DNA of 6,934 nucleotides. It comes from an uncultured Nitrosopumilaceae archaeon. GTDB lineage: Archaea; Thermoproteota; Nitrososphaeria; Nitrososphaerales; Nitrosopumilaceae. Where the stretch lies: assembly GCA_937875805.1 (NCBI GenBank), contig CALFHG010000181.1:1-6934 (forward strand), read 5' to 3'. Below the pieces are notes generated by a model that was not told the DNA's origin, ran no database searches, and saw nothing but the letters and a program-made list of their open reading frames with translations. The stretch's first letter is position 1. Each line of letters begins with the position of its first letter. Shown here piece after piece: positions 1 to 4,615 of the stretch. The position numbers and the translations under genes are program-made.

Positions 1-1788
1 GTTGACAGAGAAGAGCGTCCTGACATAGATGACATTTATCAAAAAGCTTGTCAAATTACAACTGGACAAGGTGGATGGCCTTTGAGTCTTTTTCTTACTC
101 CTGATCAAAAACCATTCTATGTTGGAACTTATTTTCCTGTTTTAGATTCCTATGGGCGTCCTGGATTTGGAAGCATTTGCAGACAACTCTCACAAGCATG
201 GAAAGAAAAACCAAAAGATATTGAAGCATCTGCTGAAAAATTCACTAGTGCATTACACAAAACTGAAAAAGTTCAAACTACTAAATTAGAACGAGTAATT
301 CTTGATGAGGCTGCTATGAACTTGTTTCAATTAGGGGATGCATCCTATGGGGGATTTGGTTCTGCACCAAAATTTCCTAATGCTGCTAACATATCATTTC
401 TGTTTAGATATGCGAAACTTTCAGGATTGGGAAAATTTAATGAATTTGCGCTTAAAACACTCAAAAAAATGGCTAATGGGGGAATATTTGATCAAATAGG
501 CGGAGGTTTTTCCAGATATTCTACAGATGCAAAATGGCTGGTTCCTCATTTTGAAAAAATGCTTTATGATAATGCCTTGATTCCTGTTAACTATGCTGAG
601 GCATATCAAATTACTAAAGATCCATTTTACCTTGATGTTTTGAAAAAAACACTTGATTTTGTTTTACGTGAAATGACTTCTCCTGAAGGTGGATTTTATT
701 CTGCATATGATGCTGACTCTGAAGGTATAGAGGGGAAATACTATGTGTGGAAGAAAAGTGAAATTAAAGAAATTCTTGGAAGTGATGCTGATCTATTTTG
801 TTTATACTATGATGTAACTGATGGGGGAAATTGGGAAGGAAATAATATTTTATGCAACAATCTCAACATATCTACTGTTGCTTTTAATTTTGGAATCTCG
901 GAATCTGAAGTTAGTGCAATTTTAAAATCTTGTTCAGAAAAATTACTAAAGATTCGTTCAGCTAGAATTCCGCCTGGATTGGATGACAAGGTTTTGGTTT
1001 CATGGAATTCTTTAATGATTACTGCATTTGTAAAAGGATATCGTGTTACAGGAGATATCATATATCTTAATGCTGCAAAAGATTGTATTTCTTTCATTGA
1101 ACAGAATCTTTTTGTAAATGAAAAATTACTACGAACTTACAAAAATGGAATTGCAAAAATTGACGGGTATCTGGAAGACTATTCTTATTTTATCAATGCA
1201 TTGCTTGATGTGTTTGAAATTGAACCTGACCAAAAATATCTTACATTATCTATAAAATTAGGACATCATTTGGTGGAACATTTCTGGGATTCTGAAAATA
1301 ATAATTTCTTTATGACTTCTGATGATCATGAAAAATTAATTATCCGACCTAAGAGTAATTATGATTTATCATTGCCTTCTGGAAATTCTGTTTCTGCTTT
1401 TGTAATGCTTAGATTGTATCATCTATCTCAAGAACCAACTTTTCTTGAAATAACTACTAAAATAATGGCATCTCAGGCACAAATTGCAGCTGAAAATCCT
1501 TTCGGATTTGGATATTTGCTAAATACCATTTCAATGTATATCCAAAAACCTCAAGAAATCACTGTTATCAATACTGAAAATTCTGAAATAATACAATCCC
1601 TTCTTTTAGATTATTTGCCAAATTCGATTATGATAACAATTAAGAATTCATCTCAGTTGGAAAATCTCTCAGAATATCCTTTCTTTGCAGGAAAATCATT
1701 TGAAGATAAAACTAGTGTGTTTGTTTGTAAAGACTTTACATGCTCATTGCCACTTCATACACTTGATGAAATAAAATCTAATCTTTAG
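1..1788 (+). CDS. YyaL/SPATA20-type DUF255 thioredoxin-domain protein, 5' truncated
   Basis: Frame 1 is open from the first base to the TAG at 1786-1788, giving 595 visible residues; a TTG at 82 is internal (Leu28), not the start. The family is about 650-700 aa, so roughly the first 80 residues, including the expected CHWC-type redox motif, lie left of the window. Seen here (visible numbering): VDREERPD at 1-8, GQGGWP at 22-27 and GTYFP at 42-46, which end the thioredoxin-like domain. An (alpha/alpha)6-barrel-like region follows, with GGIFDQIGGGFSRYS at 160-174, WLVPHFEKMLYD at 179-190, DADSEG at 237-242, and later DDKVLVSWNSLM. Members have an N-terminal thioredoxin fold joined to a barrel resembling N-acylglucosamine 2-epimerase and six-hairpin glycosidases; their true substrate is not established. 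It is probably cytoplasmic. The stop overlaps the opposing gene's stop. Family assignment is firm, function is not. Confidence 0.93.
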   Translation, partial: VDREERPDIDDIYQKACQITTGQGGWPLSLFLTPDQKPFYVGTYFPVLDSYGRPGFGSICRQLSQAWKEKPKDIEASAEKFTSALHKTEKVQTTKLERVILDEAAMNLFQLGDASYGGFGSAPKFPNAANISFLFRYAKLSGLGKFNEFALKTLKKMANGGIFDQIGGGFSRYSTDAKWLVPHFEKMLYDNALIPVNYAEAYQITKDPFYLDVLKKTLDFVLREMTSPEGGFYSAYDADSEGIEGKYYVWKKSEIKEILGSDADLFCLYYDVTDGGNWEGNNILCNNLNISTVAFNFGISESEVSAILKSCSEKLLKIRSARIPPGLDDKVLVSWNSLMITAFVKGYRVTGDIIYLNAAKDCISFIEQNLFVNEKLLRTYKNGIAKIDGYLEDYSYFINALLDVFEIEPDQKYLTLSIKLGHHLVEHFWDSENNNFFMTSDDHEKLIIRPKSNYDLSLPSGNSVSAFVMLRLYHLSQEPTFLEITTKIMASQAQIAAENPFGFGYLLNTISMYIQKPQEITVINTENSEIIQSLLLDYLPNSIMITIKNSSQLENLSEYPFFAGKSFEDKTSVFVCKDFTCSLPLHTLDEIKSNL

Positions 1789-2105
1789 ACTTTTTTCAAA
1801 TCTATATCCATGATGCTTCCAACTTGAGGTCTTCCCATGTTGTCATATCTTGATTTAGGCATTCCAATTGTGATTTGAGTTTGTTGATATGATTTGATGT
1901 TTACTGTAGGTTGTGCTTGTAAAATTGCTTCTAATAATGGCATAACTTGTTCTTTAGTTTCTGAATCCAGTCTCTTTGAAACATTCTCTATAATCATCTG
2001 TTTTTGTGAAATTGGTTCTGTTGTAATATTTTCAATTAAAGTTAACTGGACCATTTGACCATTATCTACTATTTGAGTAATTTTAAATTCATTTGTTTCA
2101 GGCAT
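1785..2105 (-). CDS. Unrecognised 106-aa protein
   Basis: I do not recognise this family. The ORF starts with ATG at 2105 and ends with TAA at 1785-1787, sharing bases with the TAG of the converging DUF255 gene. The protein has no signal peptide, membrane segment or cysteine. By eye there is a beta-rich N-terminus (about 5-30), a charged helical centre (about 33-65, Gln/Glu/Lys rich) and a beta-rich C-terminus with a GMPKSRYDNMGRP stretch (about 81-93) that looks like a conserved loop. The compact size and alternating pattern suggest a small folded cytoplasmic protein. A TATA-like sequence sits about 26 nt upstream (2128-2135), overlapping the end of the preceding small ORF, so it could be transcribed alone or with it. 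It appears to be a lineage-specific conserved hypothetical. Confidence 0.75.
   Translation of the reverse strand: MPETNEFKITQIVDNGQMVQLTLIENITTEPISQKQMIIENVSKRLDSETKEQVMPLLEAILQAQPTVNIKSYQQTQITIGMPKSRYDNMGRPQVGSIMDIDLKKV
1791..1796 (+). terminator. T6 tract after the DUF255 gene
   Basis: A run of six T lies three bases after the TAG of the rightward gene, inside the end of the opposing gene. Archaeal RNA polymerase can terminate at T-rich tracts without a hairpin, so this may end the rightward transcript. The same bases encode lysines on the other strand, so the run may be incidental. Confidence 0.3.
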
Positions 2106-2127
2106 AATATTGTTTGATTTTCTTTAT

Positions 2128-2135
2128 GATTTATC
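2128..2135 (-). promoter_or_regulatory. Possible TATA box for the 106-aa gene
   Basis: On the minus strand GATAAATC is centred about 26 nt before the ATG at 2105, the spacing expected for a leaderless archaeal transcript. The match is weak and the site overlaps the stop region of the upstream 30-codon ORF. Confidence 0.35.
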
Positions 2136-2136
2136 T

Positions 2137-2229
2137 TTAACGAATTGAAAAATACAATACTACTACTGCCGTGACTATTGCTGATGTTACTCCTAATCCA
2201 AAAATAACTTTACTTCCATCTACATTCAT
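2137..2229 (-). CDS. Putative 30-aa single-span membrane protein
   Basis: A short ORF runs from ATG at 2229 to TAA at 2137-2139. Its translation begins MNVDGSK and continues with an unbroken hydrophobic stretch rich in Ile, Val, Ala, Gly and Leu (about residues 8-29), ending in SIR. That is one short polar N-terminus followed by one transmembrane helix. Support for coding: the start codon lies 26 nt from the centre of a TATA-like TTTAATT on the same strand, the pattern of a leaderless mRNA, and the ORF fills otherwise gene-free space 31 nt upstream of the 106-aa gene. No function can be assigned; tiny one-span proteins often assist larger membrane complexes, but nothing here names a partner. 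It could also be a chance ORF, because A+T-rich DNA readily gives hydrophobic translations. Confidence 0.5.
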   Translation of the reverse strand: MNVDGSKVIFGLGVTSAIVTAVVVLYFSIR

Positions 2230-2251
2230 ATTTTTTATTCTTAAATGTTGG

Positions 2252-2258
2252 AATTAAA
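2252..2258 (-). promoter_or_regulatory. TATA-like box for the 30-aa ORF
   Basis: TTTAATT on the minus strand is centred 26 nt upstream of the ATG at 2229, so transcription would begin at or next to the start codon. No Shine-Dalgarno is visible. Confidence 0.45.
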
Positions 2259-2313
2259 CTATACTAATTTTTAGTTTTTTGAAATGATCTTACTGATAAT
2301 TTCTACGTAAGTG

Positions 2314-2321
2314 TTTTAATA
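2314..2321 (+). promoter_or_regulatory. TATA-like box for the candidate small RNA
   Basis: TTTTAATA on the plus strand is centred near 2317. At archaeal spacing of about 24-27 nt this places transcription start at about 2341-2344, where the first hairpin arm of the candidate RNA begins. Confidence 0.4.
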
Positions 2322-2353
2322 GAAATTTACCTACATTTGTTATCGCATACTAG

Positions 2354-2413
2354 ATGCATTCATACATCTGCGATAATTCAACCAGTCCAACAGGAGTCAT
2401 AAAGAGTGTCTAA
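2354..2413 (+). CDS. Possible 19-aa peptide ORF inside the small transcript
   Basis: ATG at 2354 opens a 20-codon frame ending in TAA at 2411-2413. The peptide begins MHSYICDN, contains TSPTG and ends IKSV; it is polar with one Cys. A TAG precedes the ATG directly in frame, so the ORF cannot extend upstream. The start lies in the 5' hairpin and the stop falls in the loop of the terminator hairpin, so its last four sense codons form the terminator's 5' arm. There is no ribosome-binding site. It may be a real micropeptide, a leader-peptide-like element or chance. Confidence 0.22.
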   Translation: MHSYICDNSTSPTGVIKSV

Positions 2414-2428
2414 TTGGACACTCTTTTT
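2401..2428 (+). terminator. Strong hairpin-plus-T terminator
   Basis: AAAGAGTGTC (2401-2410) and GACACTCTTT (2417-2426) form a perfect 10-bp stem with a 6-nt loop, and the 3' arm runs into five T (2424-2428). The T run is only on the plus-strand RNA, so it ends rightward transcription although no ordinary rightward gene lies just upstream. On the minus strand the same hairpin follows the stop of the 113-aa gene by about 8 nt without a U tract and may act as a 3' stabilising stem. Confidence 0.7.
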
Positions 2429-2436
2429 AATTAAAA

Positions 2437-2778
2437 TTAGTTTTCTAAATCTGTATTTTCAGATTTGCCAACTGTTTCATTCTGAATTGATTCTACCTTT
2501 AGAGGATCAAGGATGGATTTTTTGATTGATGCTGCTCTGTCTTTTATGATTTGATTGAATTCCCGCATATCGTCTAAACCTGGAGTTTGTTGTTGATTTT
2601 GATATGCTTGTAAAAATCCTGAATATACACATCCTGTAATGATTCCAAATGCTGTATCTGGAACTGATTCTATTTCGGGAACAAAATTTTCTGCTATTTG
2701 TTTGTACGATTCTGATTCACTAATGTAATAATCAATTAAACTGTCAACGAAATCCTTATTTTCTTTGGAAATTGCCAT
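2437..2778 (-). CDS. Unrecognised 113-aa protein
   Basis: I do not recognise this family. ATG is at 2778 and TAA at 2437-2439. A TATA-like ATTAAATAAA on the same strand (2801-2810) ends about 23 nt upstream, so the mRNA is probably leaderless and the start is well supported. The first half, MAISKENKDFVDSLIDYYISESESYKQIAENF, is amphipathic helix. A more hydrophobic stretch (about 43-60, with GIITGCVYSGFLQAY) follows; it is too polar and short to be a confident membrane span. The C-terminus (about 95-113) is acidic and probably disordered. It is likely a small soluble helical protein. It diverges from the 152-aa gene with 75 bp between starts, so the two may be co-regulated. Its 3' end abuts the 2401-2428 hairpin. 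Confidence 0.75.
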   Translation of the reverse strand: MAISKENKDFVDSLIDYYISESESYKQIAENFVPEIESVPDTAFGIITGCVYSGFLQAYQNQQQTPGLDDMREFNQIIKDRAASIKKSILDPLKVESIQNETVGKSENTDLEN

Positions 2779-2800
2779 CTCTATTTTCTTTATTTCCTAG

Positions 2801-2810
2801 TTTATTTAAT
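2801..2810 (-). promoter_or_regulatory. TATA box of the 113-aa gene
   Basis: ATTAAATAAA on the minus strand lies 23-32 nt before the ATG at 2778, the correct position for a leaderless archaeal promoter. It is half of a compact divergent promoter pair. Confidence 0.55.
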
Positions 2811-2826
2811 TGTCTTTGATTAATCG

Positions 2827-2836
2827 TTTATTTATT
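2827..2836 (+). promoter_or_regulatory. TATA box of the 152-aa gene
   Basis: TTTATTTATT on the plus strand lies 18-27 nt before the ATG at 2854. Only about 16 bp separate it from the leftward TATA box, so the two pre-initiation complexes may compete. Confidence 0.5.
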
Positions 2837-2853
2837 CATGAATTGATTCCAAT

Positions 2854-3312
2854 ATGTTGTGGAAATTAGATTCTGATGAAGGTTTTTTTAGAATATATGA
2901 TTCTAAAAAACTTGTTGCAGGATATTTTGATCCTGATTATGGTGATATTTTTCAAAAAGAAAATTCTGAAGAAATTATTTCATCTATGTTAAAAAACCAT
3001 GATAAAATTTTAGGCGGAATGATCATGGTTCCTCTTGTCAAATTTAGATTATTTGACACTGATTTAGATACTACTTTAACAAATGTAGAATCTCAGGTAC
3101 ATCGTGTAGATGAGCATTTACAAAAATGGAAATTATTTTTATCTAAAATGAATTATGAATGGCATTCTGTGAGAATATCTCACACTGACCAGGATATGCT
3201 TACAATAGCATTTCAGATAAAATTCTCAAAACCGACCCCTCTTGAAAAAATATCCTTGGGTGAGGAGCTTTTTGGTACTTTGGAAATATTGGAACAATCT
3301 GGCTTGTTATAG
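2854..3312 (+). CDS. Unrecognised 152-aa protein
   Basis: I do not recognise this family. The ATG at 2854 is supported by a TATA-like box at leaderless spacing, and TAG is at 3310-3312. The protein has no membrane segment, signal peptide or cysteine. The N-terminal third, with WKLDSDEGFFRIYDSKKLVAGYFDPDYGD, looks like short beta strands with turns, followed by a helix (about 38-50) and a hydrophobic strand GGMIMVPLVKFRLF (about 54-67). A helical, charged middle has VESQVHRVDEHLQKWKLFLSKM (about 78-99), and a beta-strand-plus-helix C-terminus ends the protein. The mix suggests a single alpha/beta domain in the cytoplasm. It converges on the 229-aa gene with only 12 bp between stops. Codon use looks like its neighbours, so there is no sign of recent transfer. 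Confidence 0.75.
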   Translation: MLWKLDSDEGFFRIYDSKKLVAGYFDPDYGDIFQKENSEEIISSMLKNHDKILGGMIMVPLVKFRLFDTDLDTTLTNVESQVHRVDEHLQKWKLFLSKMNYEWHSVRISHTDQDMLTIAFQIKFSKPTPLEKISLGEELFGTLEILEQSGLL

Positions 3313-3324
3313 AATATTATCTAT

Positions 3325-4014
3325 CTAAGGTAAATGGGCTTTTTTCCATTTTTCAGCCTCATTAAAACAGTTGAACCATTTAATTTCTATTTCATCAGAA
3401 TCAAATTCATTCATTTTATTTTTAAATTCTGAATCGCATTCATTTTTCATGTTCTCTGAAATTTGAATCACTTTTTGTTTCATCACGTTGTCTGGAGGTG
3501 AAAATTTACCTGCTTCATCAAATTCTATTATTCCTGCTTTAGCTAATTGGAATTCCATTAATCCTAGGTTTTCGTATTCATATGCTTCTTGAATTTGTGT
3601 ATCTGATCTTACCTTTGCTGATTCATCGCCTGTTGTAATCCATTTGATATATTCAACATCACTTTTTAATTGCGTTTCAGATGATATTTTGAATAATTCT
3701 ACTGAACTTTCAAATAATTCAGGTGTGGATAATTTATCGTATTTGGAAATAATATCTTCAAATTTACCCACATGCTCTTCATAATATTTTAACAACTCTT
3801 CTTTTGTTATGGTTTTTTCATTCCATTTTGTTTTTTCAGAATAAAATTTTATTTGTAATTCTGCTACATCTTGTTGAATTTCTGCCAGTTCATTTCCAAA
3901 TTGAAATCCTTTCTGTTTGGTTTGTTCTGAGGAATAATTGTATGCGATAATTGCACTGATGATAATGATGCCTATTGCGACAATAGTGATATTTTGAATT
4001 TTGTTTTTTTTCAA
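3325..4014 (-). CDS. Membrane-anchored extracytoplasmic coiled-coil-like protein, 229 aa
   Basis: I do not recognise this family. It starts with TTG at 4014; the TTGA overlaps the stop TGA of the upstream gene (4 nt), which implies translational coupling and supports the rare start, and no ATG lies nearby in frame. Residues 1-7 (KKNK-rich) are a positive cytoplasmic tip, and about 8-25 (TIVAIGIIIISAIIAY) is one membrane helix or uncleaved signal anchor. The remaining 200 residues would be outside the membrane: highly charged, Glu/Lys-rich and mostly helical (for example about 40-120). The only cysteines are Cys193 and Cys216 near the C-terminus, which could form a disulfide in the extracytoplasmic space. 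It is the last gene of the helicase-led cluster. The role is unknown; a structural, receptor-like or cell-surface function is possible but unsupported. Confidence 0.8.
   Translation of the reverse strand: MKKNKIQNITIVAIGIIIISAIIAYNYSSEQTKQKGFQFGNELAEIQQDVAELQIKFYSEKTKWNEKTITKEELLKYYEEHVGKFEDIISKYDKLSTPELFESSVELFKISSETQLKSDVEYIKWITTGDESAKVRSDTQIQEAYEYENLGLMEFQLAKAGIIEFDEAGKFSPPDNVMKQKVIQISENMKNECDSEFKNKMNEFDSDEIEIKWFNCFNEAEKWKKAHLP
3340..3345 (+). terminator. T6 tract downstream of the 152-aa gene
   Basis: Six T in a row lie 28 nt after the TAG at 3310-3312, with no hairpin before them. This could be a simple archaeal poly-T terminator located in the 3' end of the convergent gene, where the same bases encode lysines. 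Confidence 0.3.
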
Positions 4015-4301
4015 AGATAATCTGTATAGTTTCCGTTTTCATCCAATTTTAATTCAATTACAAATTCTGTCCCGCTGATAAAAGAGTCATTTCGAGTTGT
4101 TCTAACTCTTCCAATGACTAGTTCATATGGCCAAATCTCTACTACAATTGCGCCTACGCTTACAATTGGTGTTTCGGTAATTTCCATATCCTCACGTTTT
4201 ACACCATGTCTTTCAAGCATGTGTATGGCGTGATCTAATAATGGTTCGGGATTATTGTAATTTAGTACCCAAACTTTTCCTTCATAATCAATTTTCTGCA
4301 A
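4011..4301 (-). CDS. Unrecognised 96-aa protein with TTG start
   Basis: I do not recognise this family. The reading frame has no ATG near its beginning; the first usable start is TTG at 4301, with an in-frame TGA a few codons upstream. A TATA-like TTATATG (about 4324-4330) lies about 26 nt before the TTG, so both the start and a private leaderless promoter are plausible. The predicted protein has a strand-like start (KVWVLNY), a helix with DHAIHMLERHGV (about 23-34), then several beta strands, including VSVGAIVVEIW and ELVIGRVRTTRN, and ends EFVIELKLDENGNYTDYL. It looks like a small alpha/beta cytoplasmic domain. It sits 32 nt after the RAM-domain gene and overlaps the membrane-anchored gene by 4 nt, so the two downstream genes are probably made together. 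Confidence 0.78.
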   Translation of the reverse strand: MQKIDYEGKVWVLNYNNPEPLLDHAIHMLERHGVKREDMEITETPIVSVGAIVVEIWPYELVIGRVRTTRNDSFISGTEFVIELKLDENGNYTDYL

Positions 4302-4323
4302 TTTGAAACAACCCTGATTTACT

Positions 4324-4330
4324 CATATAA
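4324..4330 (-). promoter_or_regulatory. TATA-like box before the TTG-started 96-aa gene
   Basis: TTATATG on the minus strand is centred about 26 nt before the TTG at 4301, inside the 32-bp gap after the RAM gene. It would allow the last two genes of the cluster to be transcribed apart from the helicase. Confidence 0.4.
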
Positions 4331-4333
4331 CAA

Positions 4334-4567
4334 TTATTCGGGGTTTGTCACGTTTAGAGTCATGGTGCTGACCACTCTAGTTAATTTCCTAATGGTTGCA
4401 ACCACTTTTTCAAATTCATCCTGATTACTAGTTTCAATTTCAGCAATCACATCATAAGCTCCAAAAGTGAGATACGCATTACTGATATTTTGCATTTGTT
4501 TTAATTCATCTACGATGTATTCTTCTGCTCCTAGGTCGCAATTTAATAAAATGAATCCTTTATGCAT
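4334..4567 (-). CDS. Stand-alone Lrp/AsnC ligand-binding (RAM) domain protein
   Basis: The 77-residue protein matches the C-terminal RAM domain of Lrp/AsnC regulators in size and pattern. Strand 1 is KGFILLNCDLG (3-13). Helix 1 follows, with EEYIVDELKQMQNI. Strand 2 leads into the hallmark GAYDVIAEIE (36-45), then helix 2 with EFEKVVATIRKL and a final strand VSTMTLNVT. There is no helix-turn-helix, so it does not bind DNA by itself. RAM domains form a beta-alpha-beta-beta-alpha-beta sandwich that dimerises into larger rings and binds amino acids or similar effectors at dimer interfaces. Stand-alone copies are common in archaea and may sense metabolites or assemble with full-length Lrp proteins (family knowledge; its ligand is unknown). 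The ATG is at 4567 and TAA at 4334-4336. It lies 48 nt after the helicase stop with no clear TATA box, so co-transcription with the helicase is likely. Confidence 0.9.
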   Translation of the reverse strand: MHKGFILLNCDLGAEEYIVDELKQMQNISNAYLTFGAYDVIAEIETSNQDEFEKVVATIRKLTRVVSTMTLNVTNPE

Positions 4568-4615
4568 TCTTATCTTAAAATTATTACGTAGTTCTTGTCT
4601 TTAAGTTTTACAGTA

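Larger units (their letters stand above)
2340..2428 (+). ncRNA. Candidate structured small RNA, about 90 nt
   Basis: This is a promoter-to-terminator unit with no recognised gene inside. At its 5' end TTATCGCA (2340-2347) pairs perfectly with TGCGATAA (2369-2376), and an inner GATG/CATC stem (2353-2356 with 2365-2368) closes an 8-nt loop. A 24-nt single-stranded linker follows, then a 10-bp terminator hairpin. GTCCAA in the linker (2385-2390) is complementary to TTGGAC (2414-2419) in the terminator loop and 3' arm, allowing a pseudoknot or an antiterminator pairing. No tRNA, SRP, RNase P or C/D-box signature is present. The transcript also holds a short ORF (2354-2413), so it may be a tiny mRNA instead. 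Its existence is inferred from sequence alone. Confidence 0.42.
2230..2436. other. Intergenic region with a candidate small transcript
   Basis: No conventional gene lies between the 30-codon ORF and the 113-aa gene; if that ORF is not real, the gap is 331 bp. The left part (2230-2310) is A+T-rich and holds the leftward promoter of the small ORF and nothing else I recognise. The right part (2311-2428) holds, on the plus strand, a TATA-like box, a hairpin, a linker and a strong terminator hairpin, listed separately. Confidence 0.7.

Noticed and set aside
421..609. Minus-strand ORF inside the DUF255 gene
   Set aside because: It is antisense to highly conserved plus-strand motifs (the WLVPHFEKMLYD region), with no promoter and no recognisable protein.
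807..1097. Second minus-strand ORF inside the DUF255 gene
   Set aside because: It is a shadow of conserved plus-strand coding sequence; the translation resembles no family.
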